A stretch of DNA of 64,000 nucleotides from JAHJQZ01 sp963676075. GTDB taxonomy: Bacteria > Pseudomonadota > Alphaproteobacteria > Rhizobiales > Devosiaceae. The stretch is from NCBI GenBank assembly GCA_963676075.2, contig CAXXNZ010000011.1, positions 434,001 to 498,000 of the forward strand, written 5' to 3'. The notes beneath the pieces were generated by a model. It worked only from the letters and a program-made list of their open reading frames with translations. It made no database searches and was not told the origin of the DNA. Below are positions 8,907 to 18,725 of the stretch, piece after piece. The position numbers and the translations under genes were made by a program. Position 1 is the stretch's first letter, and each line of letters starts with the position of its first letter.

Positions 8907-10190
8907 TCAGCCAGCGCGCGCGATACTCGGCCGCCGGTTCCCGACCAGCTTGCCGGAGTGGGCATCGAAGACGACTTTATTCCGGCCAGCATTCTTGGCG
9001 CGGTAAAGTGCCCGGTCCGCCGCAGCCACGACATCGTCGATCGATCCGACTGCATCAAATGACAGCGCACATCCGAAGCTTGCTGAAATTGCGCGTGTTT
9101 CGTCGCCAAGATTGAAGGGTGAAGCCACGACAGCGGCGCGCAGGCGTTCGGCAAGGTTCGCTACGGTCTCAATGGTCGCATCGGGAACGACGACGACGAA
9201 CTCCTCGCCGCCATAGCGCCCCATCACATCGCCCGGACGAAGAGTCGCCGTTATGCGGCGGGTGAATTCCTTGAGCGCCAGATCGCCGGCGGCGTGACCT
9301 AGACTGTCGTTGATCCGTTTGAAGCGGTCGATATCGGCCATGACGATTCCCAGCGGCCTGTTCCGTTCGGCGGTTGCCGAAAGCGCCTTCTCGGCAAAGT
9401 TCATGATTGCGCCACGGTTGAGAACACCGGTCAGTGCGTCTCGATTGGCGCATTCTTCGAGTTTGCTGCGCTGCTCGACCAGTTCCTTGTTGCGGTCGAC
9501 GATCTCTTGATAGATGCGGCTGCGGTCGATGACGATCGACACCTGCGCGGCAATGCGTCGGAACGTCTCCTGATGCTCATGGCTGTAGATGTTCTTCTGC
9601 CGGCTGGTGAAAAACAGAAAGCCGATCGGCCGGTCACCTACCATCAGGGGACAGGTCAGGCTGGCGCGTCCGCCTTCGCGCACAATGCTGCGTGTCGCTT
9701 CCGACTTCGGCTTGGAGGCGAGATAGGCTTCGAGATCGTTGATGATCCGCGGCTCGCCCGTTTTCATAACCTTCTCGAGGCTGCTGCCCGCCATTGGCTG
9801 GGAATATCCGCCCGAAATCTGCACCGGCCCCAATTCGGTCCGCGCCCAATGGGCTGAAAGAGCCGAACCGTCCTCGGTCAGAAAGGCGCAGCCAATACGC
9901 TCGAAGGGAATGATGCCGCGAAAGCTTTCGAAAACGCGGTCGAGAACGTCCTGCAGCAACACGCCCTTCTCGACGATTTCAACCAGATCGAACAGTCGCT
10001 GGAGCTCGCGTTCCTGCCGGCCAAGCGTGTCGGCAAGCAGCTGCAATTCGTTTCCAAGGCGCGCTAGGGGATCGGTATCGTCGAGGCGGATTTCCGGAAC
10101 GTTGCGCCCATGACGCAACTGCTCGACCCAGAGGGACAGAATCCTCGCCCGCTCCAGCAGCATTTCTGCGCTGATGACTCCCTTCGCCAT
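8907..10190 (-). CDS. GAF-GGDEF diguanylate cyclase
   Basis: 427 residues, soluble. The N-terminal 70 residues form a helical, coiled-coil-like segment; residues about 75-225 are a GAF-like sensory domain; a second coiled coil precedes a GGDEF domain starting at RDALTGVLNRG. The active site is intact (RYGGEEFVVVV), and RPGD five residues before it is an intact inhibitory I-site. So it should make cyclic di-GMP with product inhibition. No membrane segment is seen, so the GAF domain probably senses a cytoplasmic ligand. The 120 bases upstream are AT-richer and likely hold its promoter. Confidence 0.9.
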   Translation of the reverse strand: MAKGVISAEMLLERARILSLWVEQLRHGRNVPEIRLDDTDPLARLGNELQLLADTLGRQERELQRLFDLVEIVEKGVLLQDVLDRVFESFRGIIPFERIGCAFLTEDGSALSAHWARTELGPVQISGGYSQPMAGSSLEKVMKTGEPRIINDLEAYLASKPKSEATRSIVREGGRASLTCPLMVGDRPIGFLFFTSRQKNIYSHEHQETFRRIAAQVSIVIDRSRIYQEIVDRNKELVEQRSKLEECANRDALTGVLNRGAIMNFAEKALSATAERNRPLGIVMADIDRFKRINDSLGHAAGDLALKEFTRRITATLRPGDVMGRYGGEEFVVVVPDATIETVANLAERLRAAVVASPFNLGDETRAISASFGCALSFDAVGSIDDVVAAADRALYRAKNAGRNKVVFDAHSGKLVGNRRPSIARAG

Positions 10191-10310
10191 AGTCTTTTAT
10201 GCAACTCCTCCCAAGTCCCGCACTTATGGCACGAGAAAATTTAAGCCTTTACGAATTTGAGAGCGCGCTTTCATGTGACGACAGCGCCAACCCTTTGAAA
10301 AACATAAAGC

Positions 10311-11318
10311 CTAGCTGTCATATTTCTCGCGCCAGGTCGGCAGGATGTCACCCGGTTCCGGACGCGCCGAATAGGCAGCGCGAGCGATGGCGCGGGCAAG
10401 ACAGGTGGCGGCGGCATGGCCGATTTCCAGAGAGGTGAGATCGTCGGTCGTCTCCCCAATGGCAGCCGTCGAAAGTGCGAAAACCAGATCGCCATCAACG
10501 AGCGTGTGCGACGGCGTGATGGCATGCGCCATGCCATCCTGCGCAGCAACCGCCATGCGCTTGAGCTGCGCCTTGGTCATCGTCGCGTTGGTCGCAACGA
10601 TGGCTATGGTGGTGTTGCGCAAGGCTTCGAGGCTGTCGCGCTTGGTGAAAGCGCTTTCGGCAAACGGCACTGATTCCGGACGTGCGCCGAGGCCACCAAA
10701 TTCGTCGTCGATCTCGAACGGCGCCGCCCAGAAATGGGGACTGTCGCCCATCGTCACCTGGCCGGTGGGATTGGCGGCGACCAGCGCGCCGATGGTGATC
10801 CCGTTGGGCAGAACGAGCGAGGCAGAGCCCAGACCGCCCTTGACGCGAGCGGCGGTGGCACCGAATCCGGCACCTGCGCTGCCGATGTCAAAATCTTCGG
10901 CGGCGCCCGCAAGCGCCTTTTCGCCGAGGGCGCGATAGGGATTCACGTCCCAGAGCTTTTCGCCGCCATTGATCAGGTCGAACAGGATGGCCGCCGGCAC
11001 GATGGGCACATGAACCGGTCCGACCGGGAACCCCCTGCCCTGTTTCGCCAATACGTCGGCAACCCCTGAGGCGGCATCGAGACCGAATGCCGAGCCGCCG
11101 CTGAGCACCAGCGCATCGACTTCCTGCACCATGCGGTCGGGCATCAAGAGGTCGGTTTCGCGCGTGCCTGGCGCCCCGCCCATGACATCGACTGCACAGC
11201 GGAATGGCTTGTCGGCGACTAGCACCGTCGTCCCGGACTTGATGCGGGCATCGTGGGCATTGCCGACGCGAATACCGGCGATATCGGTGATGAGATTACG
11301 TGCGCCCGGTCTGGCCAT
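10311..11318 (-). CDS. P1 (S58/DmpA) family aminopeptidase
   Basis: 335 residues from the ATG at 11318, chosen because GAGGGGGA lies just upstream; the frame stays open 38 codons further. The N-terminal NLITDIAGIRVGNA, GGAPGTRETDLL, LSGGSAFGLDAASGV and GGLGSASLVLPNGITIGALVAANPTG are family hallmarks. The Thr in NTTIAIVATNA sits where DmpA-type enzymes have their autoproteolytic N-terminal nucleophile. Members cleave D-amino acid, beta-amino acid or amide substrates. It is the last gene of the transporter operon, 128 bases after the SDR, which suggests hydrolysis of an imported peptide-like compound. Confidence 0.87.
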   Translation of the reverse strand: MARPGARNLITDIAGIRVGNAHDARIKSGTTVLVADKPFRCAVDVMGGAPGTRETDLLMPDRMVQEVDALVLSGGSAFGLDAASGVADVLAKQGRGFPVGPVHVPIVPAAILFDLINGGEKLWDVNPYRALGEKALAGAAEDFDIGSAGAGFGATAARVKGGLGSASLVLPNGITIGALVAANPTGQVTMGDSPHFWAAPFEIDDEFGGLGARPESVPFAESAFTKRDSLEALRNTTIAIVATNATMTKAQLKRMAVAAQDGMAHAITPSHTLVDGDLVFALSTAAIGETTDDLTSLEIGHAAATCLARAIARAAYSARPEPGDILPTWREKYDS

Positions 11319-11446
11319 TGTTATTTCCCCCTCGCCAAGTGCGCAGCACCTGGCCTCCGCCACTTGCGCGCTCGCCCGCCGTCGCGATTGCGCGAACCTG
11401 TCCCAAAAGCTGCTGCCCGGCTGACGTGCCATTGCCCGCTAACTGC

Positions 11447-12193
11447 CTAGATGCACCGACCGCCGTCGACTTCCATTGCCACCCCTGTCACCATCGCGGC
11501 CTCGTCCGAGCACAGGAAGCAGGCGGCATTGCCCATGTCTTCCGGTGTCGAGAAGCGTCCGATCGGAATGCTCGACAGGAACTTGGCGCGGATCTCGGGC
11601 GTGTCCTCGCCCATAAAGCTCTTGAGCAGCGGCGTCTCGCCGGCGACCGGGTTGATGGCGTTGACCCTGATGCCCTGCGGCGCCAGTTCGACGGCCATGG
11701 ATTTGGTGGCAGTGATCATCCAGCCCTTGGAGGCGTTGTACCAGCTGAGGCGCGGGCGTGGCGAAACACCGGCCGTCGAGGCGACGTTGAGAATGACGCC
11801 TTTCCTGTTGGCCTTCATGTGCGGCACCAGATGCCGCGCTGTCAGGTAGACCGATTTGACATTGATCGCCAGCACCCGGTCGAAGTCGACTTCGGAAACC
11901 TCATCGAGTGCGCTGGGCAGGTGAGTGACCCCGGCGTTGTTGACGAGGATATCGAGCTTGCCGAATTCCATGATCGCCTTGGCCGCCATGTTGGAAACGC
12001 TGTCGTCACTCGACACGTCAACTGCCTGGGCAAAGGCGCCATTGCCGATCTCGGCGGCGATCTCTGCTGCGCCATCGGCGTTGATGTCAGCCACCATGAC
12101 GCGGGCGCCCTCGGCGGCAAATTTCCTGGCGATGCCGGCGCCGAACCCCGACGCCGCACCGGTGACAATGGCGGTCTTGTTTGCAAGACGCAT
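11447..12193 (-). CDS. SDR-family oxidoreductase in the peptide-transport operon
   Basis: 248 residues. Classical SDR: TGAASGFGAGIA near residue 10, an acidic residue after beta-2 (VMVADINADG) that predicts NAD(H), NNAGVTH and the active-site segment VASTAGVSPRPRLSWYNASKGWM with Tyr and Lys four apart. Resembles glucose/3-hydroxyacyl dehydrogenases, but the substrate is unknown. It starts 11 bases after the aldehyde dehydrogenase gene, so the two are almost surely cotranscribed; an alcohol-to-aldehyde-to-acid oxidation pair is a reasonable inference. Confidence 0.87.
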   Translation of the reverse strand: MRLANKTAIVTGAASGFGAGIARKFAAEGARVMVADINADGAAEIAAEIGNGAFAQAVDVSSDDSVSNMAAKAIMEFGKLDILVNNAGVTHLPSALDEVSEVDFDRVLAINVKSVYLTARHLVPHMKANRKGVILNVASTAGVSPRPRLSWYNASKGWMITATKSMAVELAPQGIRVNAINPVAGETPLLKSFMGEDTPEIRAKFLSSIPIGRFSTPEDMGNAACFLCSDEAAMVTGVAMEVDGGRCI

Positions 12194-12204
12194 GATGAGT
12201 TCTC

Positions 12205-13653
12205 CTACCCGTGATGCGCCGCGACGGTCTTTAGGACCGAAAAACCGTAGAGCGCCTCGAAGCCTTTTTCACGGCCATGGCCGGACATGCCGGTGCCGCC
12301 GAACGGCAGTTCGACCCCGCCGCCGGCACCATAATTGTTGATAAAGACCTGTCCGGCGCGCAGCCTTTTCGCCATGCGCATCTGACGGCCGCCGTCATTA
12401 GTCCAGACGCCGGCGACAAGTCCGTAAGGCGTGCCATTGGCAATGGCGACAGCTTCCTCTTCGCCATCGAAGGGAATGACCACCTGTGCCGGGCCGAAAA
12501 TCTCCTCCTGCGCCAGCCGGTGGTCATCGGAGAGCCCGGCAATCAACACCGGTGCCTGATAATGGCCACCTTCAGGCGCGTCGGTGACGATCTTGCCACG
12601 AGCGGCAATCATCGATTCATCGGTCAAGGCCAGAAAGCCCGCGACGATCTCCTTCTGGCGCGCCGAGATCAGCGGACCGACATCGAGATCGGCCATGGCC
12701 GGACCGACCCGCAGGGCATCGACGCGCTCGGCCATCGCCGCAACCACTTCGTCATAGCGCGAACGCTCGACAAGGATGCGCGACGAGGCGGAACACGTCT
12801 GGCCGGCATTCTGGAAACCCGCCGTGACCAGGAATGGCAGCGCCTCGTCGAGATCGGCGTCGGCAAAAAACACCTGAGGCGACTTGCCGCCGAGTTCCAG
12901 CGTCACCGGCACGATGTTGCGCGCCGCCGCCTGCTGGACCAGCATGCCGACCCCGACCGAGCCGGTGAACGAGATGTGGTTGACGCCCGGATGCGCGGTC
13001 AGCGCCGCGCCGGCCTCTTCACCGATGCCCGGCACGACATTGAGCGCCCCCTTGGGGATGCCGGCTTCGTCGCAGATGGCGGCAAAGGCCAACGCAGTCA
13101 GGCAGGCCTCTTCTGCCGGTTTCAGCACAGCGGCATTGCCCATGGCCAGCGCGCCACCAACCGAGCGCCCGATCATCTGCATCGGATAGTTCCACGGCAC
13201 GATATGGGCCGTCACCCCGTGCGGTTCGCGCAGCGTGTAGACAGTATAGCCGTCGAGGAACGGGATAGTCTCGCCCATGATCTTGTCGGCCGCACCGCCG
13301 TAGAACTCCATGTAGCGGGCGAGCGCGATGACGTCGTTGCGCGCCTGTTTCAGCGGCTTGCCGACATCCATTGCTTCGAGTGCCGCAAGCTCGTCGATGC
13401 GTTCGAGCACCAGCTGGCCGATACGCGTGAGGATACGACCGCGTTCGAAAGCCGGCTTCCGACCCCACTCACCGTCCAGTGCAGTTTGCGCCGCAGCGAC
13501 GGCGGCATCGATATCGGCTTCACGGCCACGCGCGATGGTGCAGATGATCGAGCCGTCCGAAGGATTTTCGAGTTCGAGCTGTTCGCCACATCGTGGCGCG
13601 ACCCAGGACCCGCCGATGAAACACCTGTCGGTTGGGAACCAGGGCTTGGTCAT
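12205..13653 (-). CDS. NAD(P)-dependent aldehyde dehydrogenase
   Basis: 482 residues from ATG 13653, preceded by GAAGGA; an in-frame extension reaches 13740 but would overlap the ABC ATPase gene. The ALDH core is complete: IVPWNYPMQM, the Glu of LELGGKSPQVFF, the nucleophilic Cys in FQNAGQTCSASSRI, and EEIFGPAQVVIPF near the C terminus. Closest in style to betaine/aminoaldehyde dehydrogenases, though substrate cannot be fixed from sequence. It starts 28 bases after the fused ABC ATPase gene. Its place suggests oxidation of an aldehyde released from the transported compound. Confidence 0.9.
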   Translation of the reverse strand: MTKPWFPTDRCFIGGSWVAPRCGEQLELENPSDGSIICTIARGREADIDAAVAAAQTALDGEWGRKPAFERGRILTRIGQLVLERIDELAALEAMDVGKPLKQARNDVIALARYMEFYGGAADKIMGETIPFLDGYTVYTLREPHGVTAHIVPWNYPMQMIGRSVGGALAMGNAAVLKPAEEACLTALAFAAICDEAGIPKGALNVVPGIGEEAGAALTAHPGVNHISFTGSVGVGMLVQQAAARNIVPVTLELGGKSPQVFFADADLDEALPFLVTAGFQNAGQTCSASSRILVERSRYDEVVAAMAERVDALRVGPAMADLDVGPLISARQKEIVAGFLALTDESMIAARGKIVTDAPEGGHYQAPVLIAGLSDDHRLAQEEIFGPAQVVIPFDGEEEAVAIANGTPYGLVAGVWTNDGGRQMRMAKRLRAGQVFINNYGAGGGVELPFGGTGMSGHGREKGFEALYGFSVLKTVAAHHG

Positions 13654-13681
13654 GGTCTGTCCTTCGTGTCTTGCTTCGGCA

Positions 13682-15304
13682 TCATTGCGCCGTCCCGTTT
13701 CGCGCCGCCAGAGCGCGTTCGAGATGCGGAGCGGCCGCAATCAATTGCTGGGTATAGGGATGCTGCGGATTGGCGAACACCGCTTCGGTCTCGCCTTCCT
13801 CAACGATCTTGCCGGATTTCATCACCAGCACGCGGTCGGTGATCGAACGAACCACAGTCAGATCGTGCGAGATGAACAGATAGCTGAGCATCAACCGGTC
13901 GCTGAGATCGGCGAGCAGATCGAGAATTTGTGCCCTGATCGACACGTCGAGCGCCGAAACCGCTTCGTCGAGAACGATCAGCGCCGGATGGATGATCAGA
14001 GCCCGAGCGATAGCGATACGTTGGCGCTGCCCGCCGGAGAATTCGTGAATGTATTTGCGTGCATCGGAAGCCAGAAGCCCGACATTTTCCAGGGCCTCGG
14101 CGATGCGCTTGTCGCGTGCCGGGCCGGTCGGCGCATCGGAACCGAGCAGGTAGAATGGCTCGGTGATCAATCGCTCGACGCGGTGGCGCGGATTGAATGA
14201 GCCGTAAGGGTCCTGGAAGACAATCTGCATCTTGCGGCGCGCGATCAGGGACGCGCCGCGCCCGGTACCGACCGGTTCACCCTCGATCTGGATATGCCCG
14301 GCCTGAACAGCTTCAAGCGCAAGAATGGCGCGGCTGAGGGTTGATTTCCCGCAACCGGATTCGCCGACAAGGCCAACATTCTCGCCACGATGGATGACAA
14401 AGCTCACGCCGTCGACAGCCCGGAAGAACTTGCGCGGCGCAAAAAGGCCATCACGCGCTTTGGGATAGTCGCGCACCACCTGGTTCACATCGAGCACGGG
14501 CACGGCGTCTGCCGCGATCTCAGGTGCTTGCCGCACCGGCTGATGGCGCGAGGCTTCGAACAGAGCGCGGGTATAGGGGTGCCGCATGTGCTGGAAGACG
14601 TCGCCGGTTTCGCCGTGCTCGACCACTTCGCCGTCACGCATGATGGCAATGCGATGCGCCAGTCCGGCGACGACCGCCAGATCGTGGGTAATCAGCAGCA
14701 GGCCCATCTGGTCTTCCGCAACCAACCGCTGCAACAGCTCGAGGATCTGCGCCTGTGTCGTCACGTCGAGCGCCGTCGTTGGTTCGTCGGCAATCAGCAG
14801 GCGCGGACGAAGCGCGATGGCCATGGCAATGCCGACGCGCTGGCGCTGGCCACCTGAAAGCTCGTGCGGGTAAAGGTTCAGGGGAAAGCGGTCTTCCGGC
14901 AGTTCGACGCGGTTGAGCGCGTTGCGTGCGATATCAAGCGCCTCGGTATGCGGGCAATTCTTGTGGATGCGCACCGTTTCCGCCACCTGATCGCCGATGG
15001 TCATGACCGGATTGAGCGCGGTCATCGGCTCCTGGAAGATCATGCCGATATCATTGCCGCGGATCGGGCACATGTCGCGATCGCGCTTGCCGACCAGTTC
15101 GGTGCCATCGAACGTGATCGAGCCGGTCTTGACCGAGCCAGACGGCATCAGGTGCATGACGCTGAGCGCCGTCATCGACTTGCCCGAACCCGATTCCCCG
15201 ATCAGCCCGACAATCTCGCCAGCCTCGACATCGAGGTCGACCGCTTTGAGGATTGGCGTGCCGGAGATGGCAAGGTCGAGTTTGCGTATCGACAGGAGCG
15301 TCAT
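13682..15304 (-). CDS. Fused double-ATPase of peptide-type ABC importer (DppD-DppF fusion)
   Basis: 540 residues with two ABC cassettes. The first has Walker A GESGSGKS (about residue 36), signature LSGGQRQRVGIA and Walker B LLIADEPTTALD; the second has GESGCGKS (about 320), FSGGQRQRIAIA and LIVLDEAVSALD. The oligopeptide-transporter C-terminal elements (HPYTRALFEA and HPYTQQLIAA) follow each cassette. In enteric Dpp/Opp systems these are two separate proteins. It overlaps the second permease gene by four bases (ATGA) and so is translationally coupled. Confidence 0.93.
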   Translation of the reverse strand: MTLLSIRKLDLAISGTPILKAVDLDVEAGEIVGLIGESGSGKSMTALSVMHLMPSGSVKTGSITFDGTELVGKRDRDMCPIRGNDIGMIFQEPMTALNPVMTIGDQVAETVRIHKNCPHTEALDIARNALNRVELPEDRFPLNLYPHELSGGQRQRVGIAMAIALRPRLLIADEPTTALDVTTQAQILELLQRLVAEDQMGLLLITHDLAVVAGLAHRIAIMRDGEVVEHGETGDVFQHMRHPYTRALFEASRHQPVRQAPEIAADAVPVLDVNQVVRDYPKARDGLFAPRKFFRAVDGVSFVIHRGENVGLVGESGCGKSTLSRAILALEAVQAGHIQIEGEPVGTGRGASLIARRKMQIVFQDPYGSFNPRHRVERLITEPFYLLGSDAPTGPARDKRIAEALENVGLLASDARKYIHEFSGGQRQRIAIARALIIHPALIVLDEAVSALDVSIRAQILDLLADLSDRLMLSYLFISHDLTVVRSITDRVLVMKSGKIVEEGETEAVFANPQHPYTQQLIAAAPHLERALAARNGTAQ

Positions 15305-16179
15305 GACCGGCTCCGTCTCAAGCGCGGGTCGAGCAGGTCGCGCAACCCGTCACCCATCAGGTTGAGCCCGAGCACCGTCACCACGATCGCAAGTCCGGGA
15401 ATGATGGCCAGATGCGGCGCCAGCGACACCAGCGTCTGGCTGTCCGCCAGCATTTTGCCCCAGCTCGGGACCGGCGGCTGCGCCCCCAGACCGACATAAG
15501 CCAGTGCAGCCTCCGCGAGAATCCCGAGCGAGAACTGGATAGTGCCTTGAACGATCAGCAGATTTGTGATGTTCGGCAAAATATGCTCAACCGATATCCG
15601 CGCCTTGCCCTTACCGGCGACGCGGGCCGACAGGACGAACTCACGCGTCCACAGGCTCAGCGCCGCGGCGCGGGCGAGACGGGCGAAAACGGGAATATTG
15701 AAGACGCCGATGGCAATCATCGCATTGATGGCGCTGGGTCCGAACACCGAGGTGATGAGGATGGCGATCAGCAGCGCCGGGAAGGCAAAGATCAGGTCGT
15801 TGCCGCGCATGACGATCTCGTCCATCAGCGACCCACGCTGTGCGGCCGCGAACAGGCCAAGCGGCACGCCGACGCCGATGCCTAAGCCCACAGCCACCAG
15901 CGCCACGCCGATCGAGGTGCGGGCGCCGACCAGAATCTGTGTGAAAACGTCCCTCCCATACATGTCGGTGCCGAACCAGTGCGCGGCATTCATGCCCTGC
16001 AGCTTGTTCGGGATGTCCTGGGCGGCAAAGTCATAGGGAGTCCAGATCAGCGAAACCACAGCGGCTATGATGATCAGCGAGGTCAGAAACGCGCCGGCGA
16101 CAAAGCTAGGCGAGCGCAAGGCCTCGCGCCACGGGTTGAAATCGTCGATCTCGGAGACGGGCGGGCCGATAATGCTCAT
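15301..16179 (-). CDS. Peptide-type ABC importer permease (DppC-like)
   Basis: 292 residues, about six membrane helices. The N-terminal cytoplasmic part and first helix are followed by HWFGTDMYGRDVFTQILVGARTS, a hallmark of DppC/OppC/NikC. The EAA loop (REFVLSARVAGKGKARISVEHILPN) contacts the ATPase. The motif ALAYVGLGAQPPVPSWG near residue 230 is also characteristic. Four-base overlaps at both ends couple it to the first permease and to the ATPase. Confidence 0.93.
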   Translation of the reverse strand: MSIIGPPVSEIDDFNPWREALRSPSFVAGAFLTSLIIIAAVVSLIWTPYDFAAQDIPNKLQGMNAAHWFGTDMYGRDVFTQILVGARTSIGVALVAVGLGIGVGVPLGLFAAAQRGSLMDEIVMRGNDLIFAFPALLIAILITSVFGPSAINAMIAIGVFNIPVFARLARAAALSLWTREFVLSARVAGKGKARISVEHILPNITNLLIVQGTIQFSLGILAEAALAYVGLGAQPPVPSWGKMLADSQTLVSLAPHLAIIPGLAIVVTVLGLNLMGDGLRDLLDPRLRRSRS

Positions 16180-17123
16180 GTCCGTTTCCTCAACCGTGGG
16201 TCGACGATCACATAGGCGATCTCGACGAGGAAGTTGACGAAGATGACGGCGAAGACCAGCAGCATCACCACCGATTTGACGGTGACCAGATCGCGCTGGG
16301 TGATGCCCTGAAAGATGAGGCGTCCGAGCCCGGGCAGATAAAACACGTTCTCGATGATGATGGCGCCGGCCAGAAGAAACGAGAACTGCAGCCCGACAAT
16401 GGTCAGCACCGGAATGAGGGCATTGCGCAAGGCATGCCCCCGCAGCGCCTGACCGCGCGTCAGCCCCTTGGCGCGGGCGGTACGGATATAGTCCTCATCG
16501 AGTGTATCGAGCAGCGACGACCGCATGACGCGGGCAAGGATGGAGGCCTGCGGCAGCGCCAGAGCAATGGCGGGCAGCAACAACCCCTTGATGCCGAGCC
16601 AGAATCCCTTGTCCCAACCGGGAAAGCCGCCGGCTGAGAACCAATGAAGCGTCACAGCGAAGATCCAGACCAGGATAATCGCGAACCAGAAGTTCGGGAT
16701 AGCGACGCCAAACTGCGTCACCCCCATCACGGTGACGTCGGCGGCTGAATTGCGTCGGGACGCTGCGATGATACCTGCCGGGAAAGCGATGATGATGGTC
16801 AGCGCCAGAGAAAGCAGAGCCAACGGTGCCGAGACGCCGATGCGCTGGACGATGAGTTCGCTGACCGGGCTGCGATAGGTGTAGGAAATGCCGAAATCGC
16901 CATGCAGCATGCCCGCGACCCATGAGAAATAGCGCATCAGCAACGGCTGATCGAGGCCGAGCTGCGACCGCAGCGCCGCCAACGTGTCGGGCTGCGCGTT
17001 CATGCCCAGCATGAACTGCGCCGGATCACCGGGAACGACCTCGATGATCAGGAAGATGACAATGCTGGCGACCAGAAGGCTGACGATCAGCGAAACCAGT
17101 CGGTTGGCGATATAGGAAGACAT
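16176..17123 (-). CDS. Peptide-type ABC importer permease (DppB-like)
   Basis: 315 residues, about six membrane helices. N-terminal YIANRLVSLIVSLLVAS, FLIIEVVPGDPAQ and LGLDQPLLMRYFSWVAGMLHGDFGISY are typical of DppB/OppB. The EAA loop reads DYIRTARAKGLTRGQALRGHALRNALIP. It begins 66 bases after the binding-protein gene, with a hairpin between them, and overlaps the DppC-like gene by four bases. Confidence 0.93.
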   Translation of the reverse strand: MSSYIANRLVSLIVSLLVASIVIFLIIEVVPGDPAQFMLGMNAQPDTLAALRSQLGLDQPLLMRYFSWVAGMLHGDFGISYTYRSPVSELIVQRIGVSAPLALLSLALTIIIAFPAGIIAASRRNSAADVTVMGVTQFGVAIPNFWFAIILVWIFAVTLHWFSAGGFPGWDKGFWLGIKGLLLPAIALALPQASILARVMRSSLLDTLDEDYIRTARAKGLTRGQALRGHALRNALIPVLTIVGLQFSFLLAGAIIIENVFYLPGLGRLIFQGITQRDLVTVKSVVMLLVFAVIFVNFLVEIAYVIVDPRLRKRT

Positions 17124-17154
17124 GGGTCGTTCAGCCGCGAGACGAGTTCGGAGA

Positions 17155-17181
17155 GAGGCGGCCGGTCAGCCCGACCGCCTC
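17155..17181 (-). other. Intercistronic hairpin after binding-protein gene
   Basis: A GC-rich inverted repeat, GAGGCGG / CCGCCTC, lies nine bases past the stop of the substrate-binding protein gene and ahead of the permease gene. No T-tract follows, so it is unlikely to be a full terminator. Such stems commonly protect the 3' end of binding-protein mRNA and allow higher expression of that gene than of the permeases. Confidence 0.5.
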
Positions 17182-17189
17182 GTATGAGC

Positions 17190-18677
17190 TCAGTTGGACC
17201 AGCTCATCTCGTCGATGGGCATGGCCGGAACAGGCTGGTTCTCCCAAACACCTTCGAGCCCTTCGGCGGCAATGGTGATGTAGGGGAATTCGAACAGGAA
17301 CCCGGCGGCGAAATCGTTGGCCAGGATCTTCTGGGCCTCCTGCTTCAGCGCGAGCTGTTTTTGCGGATCGGTGGTGTTGCCGATCTCTTCGACAACCTTC
17401 TTGTAGGCCTCCGAATGGTAGTCGAAATAGTAATCGTCGCGGGCGAACACGCCATAGTCGTTGGGTTCGACGTGACTGATGATGGTCAGGTCATAGTCCT
17501 TGTTCGTGAACACGTTCTGTAGCCAGTCGGCCCATTCGACATTGGTAATGTCGACCTTGATGCCAATCTCAGCCAGTTCCTGCTGGATGATCGGTCCGGC
17601 AGCGCGGGCGTAGGACGCCGGCGGCAGCTTCAGCGACAAGGTGAGATCGGACACGCCGGCTTCGGCCAGAAGCTTTTTCGACAGCTCCGGATCGTAATTC
17701 GAAATATCTGTCAGATCGACATAGGCCGGATCGGTCGGCGGGAAGAAACTGCCGATCGGTGTGCCGTAGCCGAACTGGGCCCCATCGATGATCGCCGAAC
17801 GGTCGAGCGCATGGGCGACGGCCTCCCGGACCTTGATATCGTCGAGCGGGGCCTTGCCGTTGTTCATGGCGAGAACCGTCTCGCCGTTTGTGGCGCCGAC
17901 GATGACCTGGAAACGCGGATCGGCCTTGATCTGCTCGAGAACTTCCGGAGCCGGGAAGCCGCCGTAATAGTCGATATCGCCAGACAGCACCGAGGCGACG
18001 GCAGCCGTCGGATCGGAGATGAACTTGATCACCGCCGTCTCGATCTCGGGCGCGGCGCCCCAATAGGACGGGTTGGCGACAAGGGTGACGTGGTCGCCCT
18101 TGACCCATTCGGAGAGCTTGTAGGGGCCGGTGCCAACCGGCTCGGTGCCGTTGGTGGCGGCATTGCGCTCAGAGACAATCACCGCATCGCCCCAACCCAT
18201 GTTGTAAAGGAAATCACCCTGCGGCGCGCTCAGGGTCACTTTCACGGTCTGGTCGTCGACCACATCGACGGAGTCGATCTTGGCGAACAGCTGCTTTTGC
18301 GCGTTGACGGAGTCCTCGCCGCGGGCGGTGTCGAGCGAATACTTGACATCGGATGCTGTCAGCGGATTGCCGTCATGGAAGACAACGCCATCCTGAAGGT
18401 GGAAGGTGTAGGTGAGACCGTCCTCAGAGATATCCCAAGACTTGGCGAGCAGCGGCTGTACGGCGCCATCGCGGTCGATGCGGGTGAGCCCCTCGAAGAT
18501 ATTGTCGTAGCTCATCGAACGGATTGCCGCGGCCGCACCGCCCGTCGTCGGATCCAGACTCGTCGGCTCCAGCTGCATGGCGATGTTGATATCGGTGCGC
18601 GCGGCAAGGGCCGGGCTGAAACTGCTTGCCAGGGCAAGCGCGCCGGCCAGAGCCAGAGTCCAGATGGATGTGCGCAT
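17190..18677 (-). CDS. Periplasmic peptide-type ABC substrate-binding protein (SBP_bac_5)
   Basis: 495 residues with a clear Sec signal peptide (hydrophobic run to about residue 23, cleavage near PALA-AR). The mature part opens with INIAMQLEPTSLDPTTG and includes YTFHLQDGVVFHDGNPLTASDVKYS, the conserved SBP_bac_5 segment, then VGTGPYKLSEWVKGDHVTLV. This family binds peptides, but also glutathione, opines, nickel chelates and aminosugars, so the ligand is not fixed. It is 48 bases downstream of the M20 deacylase gene in the same operon. Confidence 0.93.
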   Translation of the reverse strand: MRTSIWTLALAGALALASSFSPALAARTDINIAMQLEPTSLDPTTGGAAAAIRSMSYDNIFEGLTRIDRDGAVQPLLAKSWDISEDGLTYTFHLQDGVVFHDGNPLTASDVKYSLDTARGEDSVNAQKQLFAKIDSVDVVDDQTVKVTLSAPQGDFLYNMGWGDAVIVSERNAATNGTEPVGTGPYKLSEWVKGDHVTLVANPSYWGAAPEIETAVIKFISDPTAAVASVLSGDIDYYGGFPAPEVLEQIKADPRFQVIVGATNGETVLAMNNGKAPLDDIKVREAVAHALDRSAIIDGAQFGYGTPIGSFFPPTDPAYVDLTDISNYDPELSKKLLAEAGVSDLTLSLKLPPASYARAAGPIIQQELAEIGIKVDITNVEWADWLQNVFTNKDYDLTIISHVEPNDYGVFARDDYYFDYHSEAYKKVVEEIGNTTDPQKQLALKQEAQKILANDFAAGFLFEFPYITIAAEGLEGVWENQPVPAMPIDEMSWSN

Positions 18678-18725
18678 ATAGTGTTCCTTCCTGTTGCGGT
18701 CTTTGTCGCCTTTTTGGTCTTGTCG

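Noticed and set aside
12277..13842. A 521-codon frame opposite the aldehyde dehydrogenase gene
   Set aside because: Antisense shadow of a clear ALDH; the translation has no recognisable motif.
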